Source of the DNA: Loripinus fragilis
Taxonomy: Eukaryota > Mollusca > Bivalvia > Lucinida > Lucinidae
Assembly: GCA_964019695.1 (NCBI GenBank)
Contig: OZ026515.1
Location: 129,664,849-129,728,848 of the forward strand
DNA: 64,000 nucleotides
Reading direction: 5' to 3'
A program made the translations under genes and the position numbers. The notes under the pieces were generated by a model. That model saw only the letters and a list, made by a program, of their open reading frames with translations, had not been told where the DNA came from and did no database searches. This document shows, in pieces, positions 21,051 to 30,801 of this stretch (positions within the stretch are counted from its first letter, which is position 1; each line of letters starts with the position of its first letter).

Positions 21051-22012
21051 ATACTCCTCAACATAAGTTTAGCACAGATAAATAAAGATTAATTTATGTG
21101 TGAGTAAATTATTTAAAGTTATAAAATATCTGCTGAAATAATGATCTGATATGTGTTAAAGTTGAGGAAAGCAATGGGTATAATTCAATTTTATTTCAAA
21201 CAAGGAAGGGGTCAAAAAACGTGCTTCAATTGTATTAATCGCAATACAAAATTGATACAATACCGGTTTAAAAAGTCTCTTGTTTCCCAGTTAGGTTCCA
21301 AACAGCCATTCTGGAAAAAATTAAGGTCGTCTCAGATGAGCCTTTGAATCAAACGTTGAGTCTCAGAAACCATTAACGTCATCTTTATAATGACATTTGC
21401 AAGTCAAAAACAGTACTGTTTTTGTTGTGTAGACATGCTCTTTTGAAAAGGTTTTCGTGTTTAAGAGGGTGCCATTAGAAAGACATTTAAGGATAAAGCA
21501 AGTTTATAAAAAAAATTGATTCATGAAGGGTGACGTTAATCTGAATTCTAGGCTAAATGCGGGTTGTGACGTTATCCATAGTAGACGTTTTCAAATGATG
21601 ACTAAGAGAACTGTTCCGGGTGCTTGTGCTACTATAGCATCAAAAGGATTATATGAACACTTTATTCAGTTCAAGAAATGAAAAAGGAGCATTTTAACGT
21701 CATAATGAAACGCAGAAACGTGGCAGAAACGGGTACCATTCTCTGACGTTTTCAACGTTTTTCATTGCTTTACGTTAGAATAGAAAGCTTTAGTTAAGGA
21801 TGTAGGGTTGTATCCTTTTCATACACATGACATAAAATGTAACGTCGATCCACTGACGCCTAACCAGATTACGTTTTGTCTAGCGGACAAGAAAATACAT
21901 TAATTATTAAGATGATTTACGCCAAATTAAATGATACATATTCATTCAAATCTGGACACGATAAATCTGGACACGATTTTTAAATCTGTGCTAAACTTTT
22001 GTTGAGCAGTAT
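21051..22012. mobile_element. Non-autonomous element with 29-bp TIRs
   Basis: ATACTCCTCAACATAAGTTT + AGCACAGAT at the left; ATCTGTGCT + AAACTTTTGTTGAGCAGTAT at the right. The interior of about 900 bp has no recognised transposase. CAACA.AAGTTTAGCACAG-type ends with TA suggest Tc1/mariner, as an inference. Confidence 0.75.
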
Positions 22013-22050
22013 GTTTTATTCAATAGATACAAGAGATCTACAGAATACAT

Positions 22051-22527
22051 CAGGGTTCCCACAAGCTCTGGAAATCATAGAAAGCCTGTAAAATCACTAA
22101 AAAAAGTTCCATGCATGGAAAAATCATGGAATTTTAAAACACCTGAATAATCATGGAAAATATGGAATTTTGTGGAATAATTTGACGAAACCACCAGTAG
22201 CCAGAAAACTAGCTGTCAGACACACACTTGTGTGTGTCTGACAGCTAGTTTTCTGGCTACTGGTGGTTTCTAACGGTGTGTCTGACAGCTAGTTTTCTGG
22301 CTACTGGTGGTTTCTAATGTTATTTCAAAATGCATGTATGGTCTTCAAGCATGCTCATGTAAATACATTATTGTTGCTGCATTCCACATTTATGCTCAGA
22401 GTGGTGAATACGTCGTTAAAGGGGAGGTTGGAGGCCGTGCATTCAAGTCATGGAAATTACATAGTTGATCATGGAAAATCATGGAAAAATCACAGAATTG
22501 CGTTTTTGAATTTCTGTGGGAACCCTG
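22051..22527. mobile_element. Transposon with CAGGGTTCCCACA ends
   Basis: CAGGGTTCCCACA at the left, TGTGGGAACCCTG at the right (13-bp perfect TIR). Inside both ends are repeated ATCATGGAAAA motifs. Repeats of this terminal type occur in many animal genomes. It contains the 40-bp palindrome at 22188-22269. Confidence 0.75.
22188..22313. repeat. Perfect 40-bp palindrome plus a third arm
   Basis: 22188-22227 and 22230-22269 are exact reverse complements with two bases between (arms hold CAGTAGCCAGAAAACTAGCT). The right arm is then repeated directly at about 22276-22313. Confidence 0.92.
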
Positions 22528-22925
22528 ATGCATGCGTTGTAATTAGATACAAAGGATTAGAATGAAAGCATAAATGCTTATAGTGTTCTTTTCCTACGAT
22601 TTTTACAACAATATAGAAATTGTCACATGTATTTTTTAACCACAGTATTTCTTTGAGAACTTCTATTGGTTTATACTTGAGCATATTGATAAAGTGCATC
22701 TAGTTTTCAGTTGAACCTCGACAGACCCATTTGCAACAAAAGATTATTAGGGTTTATAAGCCCCATATCAATAATGAGTCTACATTTCTCATAACTTAAA
22801 TGGCGGGTTATATCGGACAAGGGCATTTTATAATGGATAAAAATCTGAAATCTCAAGTTACCAACCTTCTGCCACTTTTCCACCTTTCGTCCGGCCTCCT
22901 GCAACAAAAACTCCAAGCGACAACG
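22528..22925. other. No gene recognised
   Basis: AT-rich sequence between two repeats; nothing supported. Confidence 0.4.
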
Positions 22926-23125
22926 TAGTTAAGAAATAGCTAACGCTTAAAGATATACAGCAAAGGGGGATCCAGAGGGGGAGCAGGGGATTTGGACCCA
23001 CTGTGTGTCCCATTTATGGTTCGCTTAGTTAAGAAATAGCTAACGCTTAAAGATATACAGCAAATGGGGATCCAGAGGGGGAGCAGGGGATTTGGACCCA
23101 CTGTGTGTCCCATTCATGGTTCGCT
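22926..23125. repeat. Tandem duplication, 2 x 100 bp
   Basis: 22926-23025 and 23026-23125 are almost identical (TAGTTAAGAAATAGCTAACG ... CCATTTATGGTTCGCT), with two or three differences. A recent duplication. Confidence 0.92.
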
Positions 23126-23215
23126 GCACATGAATGTTTGAACAGGACACTTAGAAATATCGTATTCTTTTTTAGCAAAATAAGAAGAAATACAAGAGTG
23201 CCCTTGCACACTGGA

Positions 23216-24926
23216 TCGCTCACCTGAATCCTTGTCACGAGGAAAGGAGGTTTATCACAAAATATATATCCCATTTCTCTAACACCTAAGTCCATCTTGG
23301 GTATCACTTAGATCATAACCAAAGCCTATCAAGTTACTTAGTTCAATAAAAAATATACTTATCTGCACAATTTCAATGTCTGACCTTTTTTAACCAACTC
23401 AAAAGGTCAGGAGTGTGCATGGGGTCAAACATTTTACTTGCATTGTGTTCTACACTTCTTTCCTTTTAATTTGATATGCAACATGACCACCTTCAGTAAA
23501 AGTAAATGTTTTGACCCCGTCCAGGGGTCGAGGGTGTGTAAAAGGGTAGCATATTTGCTTGCATGGTGTTCTATGCTTTATTCCCGTTTTGATATGCACC
23601 ATGACTACTTTCAGAAATTAACAAAAGACTTTTGACCCCACCCAAGGGGTCAAGGGTGTGTGTAAGGGCAAAATATTGGCTAGCATGTTATTGTATGCTT
23701 CATTCCCTTAATTTGATATGCAACATGACCATATTCTGAAAAAGTTGATTTTTGGCATCGATCCTACCCTCTAGTCGATCCCTGGCAATCAAAACTAGAA
23801 TACTGCTTGATTTGATTCATATCTGTTGTTCCTCTGCTTGCATGCAAAAATTCTGGTAAAAATATCAACATCTGATTTACTTATGGGCAATTCAAATATT
23901 TGACCTTTGAAACCTGACTAAGGGATCATGGGGGTGTAGATTTTGACATTGTTATGCTTATCTGCAGGCACCAGGCAATCCTGGTTCATAGTGGAAATTT
24001 GTTTGATATAACAGCTTTGGGTAAATTTGAAGTTCCTTACACAAAAGCCAATATAGCTTTTGCAAAAGTTTGTAAAACAGGAGACTACTGAATCGGGGGG
24101 GTGGGGGAGTATTTGACTGCAGGGCCATAGTTTGAACAAAATTGGTAGAGGTCCACTATGCTACAACCCAAATATCAAGGCTCTAGGCCTAGTGGTTCCA
24201 GGCAAGTTTTTTTTTCATGTTTTCCCTATATATGCTTTTATGTGACCCCCTGCATGGAGCCATTTCTGGCCATAGGGGCATAATTTGAACAAGCTTGGTA
24301 GAATTCCCCTAGATGATGCTACATACCAAATATTAAGGCTGTAGGCCTTGTGGTTTCAGACAAGAAGAATGTTTCATGTTTTCCATATTAAGGCCTTTGT
24401 AAAACATGTGGCCCTGGGGCAGGGCCATTTTTGCACCACGGGCATACTTAGGACAAACTTGGTACCAGTCCACTTGGTGATGCTACATACCAAATATCAA
24501 GGCTCTATGTCTTGTGGTTTCAGACAAGATTTTTTCATGTTTTCCCTATGTAAAACATGTGACCTCAGGGCGGGGCCATTTTGGGTCCCATGGACATAAT
24601 TTGAACAAACTTGATAGAGGTTAACTTGATGATGCTACATAAATATCAAGGCTCTGGGCATTGTGGTTTCAGACAAGGATTTTTTAAAAGTTTTTTTATC
24701 TCGATAATCTAATGTGTAACCTCTGTGACCTAATATGCCACGGACCAGAACCATTTAAACAATTATTAAAGAGGGTCATATAAGGATCATTCCTGGCAAG
24801 TTTGGTCAAAATCAAGCCTGTAGTTTAGGAGGAGATGTCCTTTGACGCAATAGTTGACGATGGACGACTGACGACGGACATCCAATAGTCGCAATAGCTC
24901 ACCTTTAGCCTTTGGCTCAGGTGAGG
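23216..24926. repeat. Long dispersed repeat with CTCACCTGA ends and inner tandem units
   Basis: Begins GGATCGCTCACCTGAATCC and ends AATAGCTCACC..GGCTCAGGTGAG. Two sets of worn tandem units lie within: three of about 120-130 bp (CCAGGGGTCGAGGGTGTG, TTGATATGCAACATGACC) at 23379-23750, and four of about 150-165 bp (GATGCTACATACCAAATATC, GTTTCAGACAAG, ATAATTTGAACAA) at 24100-24680. Repeats of this style are, to my knowledge, common in bivalve genomes. No coding frame. Confidence 0.7.
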
Positions 24927-24961
24927 TAAAACTCCACAAATTGTGTGCTGTGTTAACAAAC

Positions 24962-25212
24962 CTCGATTGGATGTGTCCTGGCTCAGCGATGGAAGAGTTC
25001 TGGACCGCCTGCGTGTCTTCTGTGTAATCTCTAAAAGCCCCTGACCGACCCCAAGTTTAAAGCAGACTTTCATCTTGTTACTCGAGCCGCTAGGCAACAG
25101 CGAGCGAGGAAATGTCAGGTTGACGGTGTCTCTTGGGTAATGCCAGAGAAACCAACCAGTTTGGCAGCCGGGTGGGGGCTGGAGTCGCCGAAATGCTCCA
25201 TCGTTTGATACC
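24962..25212 (-). CDS. Internal exon of the - strand gene of unknown function
   Basis: On the - strand, CTTGTCAG ends at 25213 and reads as a 3' splice site. 251 nt follow, open in one frame, and the exon stops before GTTTGT at 24961. One base completes a codon from the exon at 25778-25819, 83 codons follow, and one base is passed to the exon at 20303-20604. The peptide has VSNDGAFRRLQPPPGCQTGW, then FLWHYPRDTVNLTFPRSLL, then NKMKVCFKLGVGQGLLEIT and an Arg/Ser-rich end. The pattern C..GW.LW.YP...VNLTF...KVC.K loosely recalls meteorin-type secreted proteins; this is weak and should be tested. Reading past the donor runs into a dispersed repeat, which supports splicing there. Confidence 0.6.
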
Positions 25213-25455
25213 CTGACAAGTTAAAACAAATAAACAGTATCACTGAAAGTAATTTGGACACGTGACATGACAAAAGTAACAAAATGAGCGCGCAAAGTGA
25301 AGACTCGGATCAGCCTGGGCAACCGCCATGTACGGATCAAGATGGAGGCAGGGGGTCCTGACCTTCCCCCTGAAAAATCACAAAAATAAAGGGTTTCCTA
25401 ATGGTACTGGCGTGGATCCCCTGAAAAATCACAAAGCTACAAAGCCAGCATTCCG
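25213..25455. other. Intron sequence
   Basis: Contains a short direct repeat, CCCCTGAAAAATCACAAA, at about 25368 and 25420. Otherwise featureless. Confidence 0.4.
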
Positions 25456-25530
25456 TAGTGGGCCATCATCGGCCCGCCAGCGCAACACCATTTAAATGGC
25501 GTTTCGCTGGCGGGCCGATGATGGCCCACT
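25456..25530. mobile_element. GC-rich palindromic MITE, family C, copy 2
   Basis: GTGGGCCATCATCGGCCCGC and its inverse GCGGGCCGATGATGGCCCAC flank CACCATTTAAATGGCGTTTC. Lies in the intron between two exons of the - strand gene. Confidence 0.85.
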
Positions 25531-25671
25531 TTTTTGGATCCTCTTTCCCCTCATCAAATAAAAAAACGTATATGGATTGATTTCAGTCCTTAGTATGTAA
25601 TAATGTAGGTATATATAGTAACACTTGTAAAATATTTGTAACATCAAAAAGATAAGAGTCGTTTGATATAA

Positions 25672-25763
25672 TTGGACCACCATCGGCCCGTCAGCAAAAC
25701 GCCATTTAAATGGCGTTTTGTTGGCGGGCCGATGGTGGTCCAATACTGTGTGCTGGCTGGGTA
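25672..25763. mobile_element. GC-rich palindromic MITE, family C, copy 3
   Basis: TTGGACCACCATCGGCCCGT ... CGGGCCGATGGTGGTCCAA around GCCATTTAAATGGC. Followed by ACTGTGTGCTGGCTGGG, which ends 10 bp from the donor of the small exon. Confidence 0.85.
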
Positions 25764-25777
25764 GCCGTTTTACTCAC

Positions 25778-25819
25778 CCTGATTGGAAGTCACAACTCCC
25801 CTCCTGAGCTGCAGTCCAG
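25778..25819 (-). CDS. Small internal exon of the - strand gene
   Basis: CTCTCCTATTTTAG (a good 3' splice site on the - strand) precedes 42 nt that end at a canonical donor, GTGAGT (25777-25772). Read in the phase required by the next exon it is open and gives WTAAQEGSCDFQSG. Short exons are easy to call by chance; the support is two strong splice sites plus phase agreement with 24962-25212. Earlier exons probably lie at higher coordinates and were not identified. Confidence 0.5.
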
Positions 25820-26037
25820 CTAAAATAGGAGAGAACGAGAATTAATACCGAGACACATTTCAACAACATACTTAATTTTCAAACTTCGTATAAGTACTGA
25901 CCGTGGATAAGGTTATTTTATACTTCTACAGAATAGCTCACACTATTGACCCCGCTCGAGGCACTGTCCACGTATTAGATAATGATAGGTTTAGTCATCT
26001 AGCTTTATTGCGTACATTTGCTCATTTAAGTCCAATT

Positions 26038-26365
26038 TTAACTCTTTGCCTACTAGTATCGCCAGGCCCCGAGATTATAAAAAAAATCATGCTCAACTCA
26101 ACTGAGCACGAAATTTCATTTGGTCATAAAAGCCAAAATGCTGAAATATAAATATTTTTTTGTTTTAGAACTCTCAGATGTTTTATTTATCCTGCTGATA
26201 AATGTTAAAATGCCAACAATAGTTGACATTTTAACATTTATGAGCAGGATAAATTTCGTGCTCAGTTGAGTTGAGCATGGAAAAAGTTTTATAACCTCGG
26301 GGCCTGGTGATAACATTTGCAAATAGTTTGGACTCAGACCAGGACCGACAAAACGTCAAACCTGT
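26038..26365. mobile_element. Family P1 MITE, copy h, split by a family A MITE
   Basis: TTAACTCTTTGCCTACTAGT at the left, then family A at 26063-26307, then GATAACATTTGCAAATAGTT and GGACTCAGACCAGGACCGAC. Direct evidence that family A moved after P1 was in place. Confidence 0.7.
26063..26307. mobile_element. MITE, family A, solo copy 2 (best preserved)
   Basis: Ends CAGGCCCCGAGATTATAAAA and TTATAACCTCGGGGCCTG; subterminal TCATGCTCAACTCAACTGAG and CTCAGTTGAGTTGAGCATGG; a central hairpin on AAATGTTAAAATGCCAACAA. About 245 bp, no coding capacity. The tandem-array unit holds a copy of this element. Confidence 0.88.
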
Positions 26366-26448
26366 TATTGTGGCATTCACTCTACGGATAAATATAATCG
26401 AACAGAACATACACATGTAGCTTATAGGTGAATAAGATCAGTATCCGC

Positions 26449-26590
26449 TCATCTTGCACTAATCCGAGCCTTCTCTGATGTTTAAGTGGCTTTTCCATAT
26501 TTCGATATTTGCCACTAGTAGTGGCAAATATCAAAATAAAGAAAAGCCACTTAAATGTCAGAGAAAACTCGGACTAAGCTTGCACCAGAG
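26449..26590. mobile_element. Palindromic MITE, ~65-bp arms
   Basis: GATGTTTAAGTGGCTTTTCC ... ATATTTGCCACTA pairs with TAGTGGCAAATAT ... GAAAAGCCACTTAAATGTCA. The outer parts TTGCACTAATCCGAG / CTCGGACTAAGCTTGCA also pair. One copy only in this window. Confidence 0.8.
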
Positions 26591-26988
26591 TTGGTGTGAA
26601 GTAACATCTAGTTTTTCCCCAATGTGAAATAGTCGTGTCAAGATGAGGTATACAGGTCGAGTTGCTGGAGTACGGGCCAATGTATAGACATGATAGTAAA
26701 GACGACAGCAAAGATCAGAAATCGATACAATCAAGTACCGTGACACCTGGCCCGAGACACCATGTGGGGAAGTGACAAGAACACGAGGAAATATCAAGAC
26801 ACATAGATCTTTGGTTCGCATCAAAGATCCCTTGCTTATCGAAACCTCATCTCCTAGCGCATACAGATCAAGACATAAAAAGGAGATATAACAGAGATAA
26901 GGACTCAACAATACCGGAGCAGTGTTCGAGTTGTTGGAGTACATGATGTCATGATAGGATCGTGCAGAGGTCGGAATTACAGAGTACT
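26591..26988. other. No supported gene
   Basis: A 128-codon open frame on the - strand crosses this stretch but shows no recognisable motif and runs into the palindrome, so I do not call it. Confidence 0.35.
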
Positions 26989-27092
26989 TACCCAGTAACC
27001 ATATAAATGCGGGCCATCATTGGCCCGCCAACGAAACGCCATTAAGTGGCGTTTCGCTGGCAGGCCAAAAGTGGCCCAATGCTGGTTGGGTA
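26989..27092. mobile_element. GC-rich palindromic MITE, family C, copy 4
   Basis: TACCCAGTAACC at the left and GGTTGGGTA at the right. Hairpin arms GCGGGCCATCATTGGCCCGC and GGCAGGCCAAAAGTGGCCC around AACGCCATTAAGTGGCGTTT. Confidence 0.8.
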
Positions 27093-27787
27093 TCATGCCG
27101 GATGACTTTCGGGTTGTAGGTTTATTAGCAGTCGTGTCTTGTACGGTCTAACAAGCAATTGGTCGAGCCTGATCGAGTGATAGCGATCGGGACGACTGAC
27201 TTGATATGATCGGCAATGTTATCATACCATAGTATTGAACTTTGCGACAGTTTAATGAATGTTTACTGTTTACAAAATCGTCAGCATTTACAATGTTTAC
27301 AAAATCTGTCAATGCATGGAAGCCCTATCGTCAGAATAGCGAGAGCTCTGTTCCGCATATTTTAATTTCTGAAATTCTGCGAAGCACACTTTAAGAGTCA
27401 ATGGGTGATGAAAATTCCAACGACTGGGTTCTTTTTAGATTGCTTAAATTGGTTTAGAGCAGGTTCTATTTGCGCAAGGATAATCTGTAGGGTTTCTTGT
27501 GACAAGTCCAAATTGCTATCAGAGTGGTCAGTGATTATAGTTGTTTGTCGAGTATAGTCTTGCAAGATTGACCTGGGAATGAGAAAACTCAATGACCCTA
27601 ACCCCGCCCCCACCACCCACCCTGTATTTGCGGGAATCATAGTTAAGAGTCATATACTTTGCTCGAAAGTTTATTGCATTATCATTCAAGTTTAGACATG
27701 ACCAATAAAAATGATGTAATTCTATACTTTCGAGCAAAAAGCTGGTTGTCACCAATAACACCACCGCCACCATCACTGTGCCCATAT
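27093..27787. other. No gene; one short inverted pair
   Basis: ACTTTGCTCGAAAGTTT at about 27657 and TACTTTCGAGCAAAAAGC at about 27725 form a loose hairpin. Otherwise unrecognised. Confidence 0.35.
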
Positions 27788-27842
27788 TGTACCCCGAATG
27801 TACCCCAACTGTACCCTGACTGTACCCCGACTGTACCCCTAT
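27788..27842. repeat. Minisatellite, 5 x 11 bp
   Basis: Five units of TGTACCCCGAC with single-base variants. Confidence 0.9.
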
Positions 27843-28189
27843 TGATATCTCTCAACAAACTGCTCTAAGATTGGCAAGGATGATGCGAAAAGATGATAGA
27901 AAATACATAAGAGCGGTCTTTGTAACTAAATAAAAAGCATAACAGATCATTAAGATGCCCTACAAATATAAGAGAGTATGTCCTCCTTAATGCCAAAGAC
28001 CAAATGTTATACACATGAGCAGCCATCTTGACATGGTACAGCGGCTTTCCATATCTAAAGCGTGCGGTTCTATGTCCAAGACAATTACAAGGCCAATTGT
28101 AGCTAAAGACAAGAAACACAGAATATACCCTAAGCAGTCTAGGAACAACCTATATAACACATTGTAAGCCTCATTCAAGGAATACAGTA

Positions 28190-28296
28190 ACACATGTCTA
28201 AAACGGCCACACAAAAATGGACAAAACAAAGGTCTTAAGGACAAATGGTAGCTTAATGAAGGTCGAAATTATTGCAGAATGCTCTCTTGTGGCATG
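28190..28296. mobile_element. TA-flanked MITE, family T, half copy at the array edge
   Basis: Left half only (CATGTCTAAAACGGCCACAC, ATGGTAGCTTAATGAAGGTC, ATTGCAGAATGCTCTCTTG). It ends a few bases before the first array unit, which suggests the array boundary cut it. Confidence 0.65.
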
Positions 28297-28842
28297 AGAT
28301 AAACCCTTTTAGCAAACAGTGAAGACCAAGATGAAATGCCACAAAACACAACATAACCGTTTCTTAAAGTTTTTCTCTTTAGCATTTGTGCTATACCAGT
28401 TGTTAGTGGCCTGAGAATTGTATTTTGTTCTGTTGGTGGGCGACAAATACTAGCTCACTACAAGTTAAAATATATCTGCTGATTTTGCTCAAAATTCGTT
28501 CAGGATTGTCGTCAGAGTGTATAAAACAGTTTGGATCCGATGCTTTGTCGTGCCTGATCAGGGTCAAAACTGTTTGCAGAGATTAACAACAGACGATGGT
28601 AGCAGACAAAACGTGTTTGAAATATAGTATACAGAGTGGGTCATGTGTTGTAGCATTTGTTGATTTATATATTCATATACGAGTATATATGCATGCGTGC
28701 GTGCCAGAGTTTCTTCATTTATGTAATATAGGGATTTCAAGGGATAATGCGACAATTATTTGGGTTTCTTTCTGGTAATTTTTGGTCCATTATTTGGACA
28801 ACTAAACTGGTTACAGAATGTGATCTGAGTTGATTGACTAGT

Positions 28843-29157
28843 CTATAAGTCGTCATCAGAAATCAATTCGTCAGACTCGACATCGTCGTCTTTGTTGAGT
28901 TGGCTTCTCAAATGAAGTATTTCATTTCTCTTCATGTCTGCGTAGTGGTAATACTGCTTGACCAACCCTTCTTCTATCATAATGCGCAATCGTAGAGGGA
29001 ATCGTAAAGTCTTGTAGTCGTTGGATCTTGCAGACTGGTAGCGTTTCTTTAGACCATGTAGCCTGGTGTTGAGAAGCAGAATCTGGTCACAAGCTCGGTT
29101 GAATCGTCTCTGAGTTTCGTACAGCTGGACGCCCATCTCAAACTTCTTCATACCCAT
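28843..29157 (-). CDS. 104-aa array protein, copy U0
   Basis: Function unknown; I do not recognise the family. The protein starts MGMKKFEMGVQLYETQRRFN. Residues about 5-45 and 52-87 look like two helices joined at SNDYKTLRFP, with Leu/Ile/Tyr spaced as in coiled coils (QILLLNTRLHGLKKRY; RLRIMIEEGLVKQYYHYA). The tail, residues 90-104, is strongly acidic (DDDVESDELISDDDL). There is no signal peptide, membrane segment or zinc site. It is probably a soluble two-helix protein that binds a partner; the basic middle and acidic end would suit contact with nucleic acid or a basic protein, but that is inference. The ATG has A at -3 and G at +4, and an in-frame TAA 12 nt upstream fixes the start. No intron. 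This is the array's outermost copy, and its unit lacks the family A MITE. Confidence 0.7.
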   Translation of the reverse strand: MGMKKFEMGVQLYETQRRFNRACDQILLLNTRLHGLKKRYQSARSNDYKTLRFPLRLRIMIEEGLVKQYYHYADMKRNEILHLRSQLNKDDDVESDELISDDDL

Positions 29158-30486
29158 AATGCTGTGTTATTCGTAGTTTGTGAATGTAGAATGGAGCAAA
29201 CCTCTCCATTTCTTGCATTTATACCAATTAAAGCTTGTCTGTGAGACCTTCATGTCAAATGAGTGCAAGCGATAATTAGAGCTTGTGCCAATCAGTAACG
29301 CCCGCATCCATACGCCTGGCCACGTTAATTACAGAGTCGATGCTTGGTTTACTTTCTCAGATGACAGCATTAATCAGCCATGAAACGCCATTGACTTTTC
29401 TATAGTTTAGAAACAGTCTCTCATAAACCTCTTTATACTGAAGACCCATAAACCTTTTTAGCAAACAGTGAAGACCCAGATGAAATGCCACAAAACACAA
29501 CATAACCGTTTCTTAAAGTAAAAACAATCTTCAGGAATATAAAAACATCATAATTTATAAATTCCAACCTTTTATCCCTTAAAAATTATGATGAACGATT
29601 CCAACCTTATTATAAAAAAATCTGTGTGGGAAAATCCATAGGTTTACAAAGGGTTAACAAAACTTGAGTTAATCGCTGAAACTGTACTTCAAATGCATGT
29701 AACTTTTTTTTTTATTTGTGGACATATTTCGTTAAAATTTGCAGCAAATCGATTCGATAGATTCCCTTTATCATTTGTGTTATGACAGGGCCCGAGGTTA
29801 TAAAACATTTTTTGCGCTCAACTCAACTGAGCATGAAAATTCAACTGCTCATCAAAACTAAAATACCGACAAATGAAAGAGATTCTTGCTTTTAGTCTCT
29901 CAGATGTTGTATTTATCCTGCTAATAAATGTTAAAATGCCAACGATTGTTGGCATTTTAACATTTATAAGCAGTATAAATTTTATGCTCAGATGAGTTAA
30001 GCATGAAAAAAGTTTTATAATCTCGGTGCCAGTTGTCAGTGGCCTGAGATTTGCATTTTTGCTCTGCTAGTGGGCGACAATTACTAACTCACTGCAAGTT
30101 ATAATGCATCTGCTGATTATGCTCAAATTCGCTCAGGAATGTCGCCAGAGTGTGAAAAACAGTTTGGATCCCAATCAGGCTTGATGCTTTGTTGTGCCTG
30201 ATCAGGGTCAAAACTGTTTGCAGAGAGTATCAACAGACGATGGTATCAGGCAAAACGTGTTTGAAATAGAGTATACAGAGCGGGTCATGTGTTGTAGCAT
30301 TTGTTGATTTATATATTCATATACGAGTATATATGCATGCGTGCGTGCCAGAGTTTCTTCATTTATGTAATATAGGGCTTTCAACGGATAATGCGACAAT
30401 CATTTGGGTTTCTTTCTGGTAATTTTTGGTCCATTATTTGGACAACTAAACTGGTTACAGAATGTGATCTGAGTTGATTGACTAGT

Positions 30487-30801
30487 CTATAAGTCGTCAT
30501 CAGAAATCAATTCGTCATACTCGACATCGTCGTCTTTGTTGAGCTGGCTTCTCAAATGAAGTATTTCATTTCTCTTCATGTCTGCGTAGTGGTAGTACTG
30601 CTTGACCAACCCTTCTTCTATCATAATGCGCAATCGTAGAGGGAATCGTAAAGTCTTGTAGTCGTTGGATCTTGCAGACTGGTAGCGTTTCTTTAGACCA
30701 TGTAGCCTGGTGTTGAGAAGCAGAATCTGGTCACAAGCTCGGTTGAATCGTCTCTGAGTTTCGTACAGCTGGACGCCCATCTCAAACTTCTTCATACCCA
30801 T
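30487..30801 (-). CDS. 104-aa array protein, copy U1
   Basis: Open over all 104 codons; differs from U0 by S95Y in the acidic tail. The TATA motif of this unit is changed (TTTAAATG in place of TATAAATG), so the copy may be poorly transcribed although the frame is intact. Confidence 0.65.
   Translation of the reverse strand: MGMKKFEMGVQLYETQRRFNRACDQILLLNTRLHGLKKRYQSARSNDYKTLRFPLRLRIMIEEGLVKQYYHYADMKRNEILHLRSQLNKDDDVEYDELISDDDL

Noticed and set aside
24825..25097. A 90-codon frame that runs through the donor at 24961
   Set aside because: Its 3' half is the CTCACC dispersed repeat. The exon is better ended at the GT, which passes the right phase to the next exon.
24962..25212. Calling the - strand gene meteorin
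   Set aside because: Only a loose Cys/Trp/Tyr-Pro pattern agrees; no aligned domain could be shown from the sequence alone.
26558..26944. A 128-codon frame on the - strand
   Set aside because: No motif, no splice or promoter support, and its C-terminal end runs into a palindromic MITE.
20834..27080. Family C hairpins as transcription terminators or regulatory stem-loops
   Set aside because: The same hairpin recurs at five places with shared flanks and also inside the LINE, so transposition explains it.
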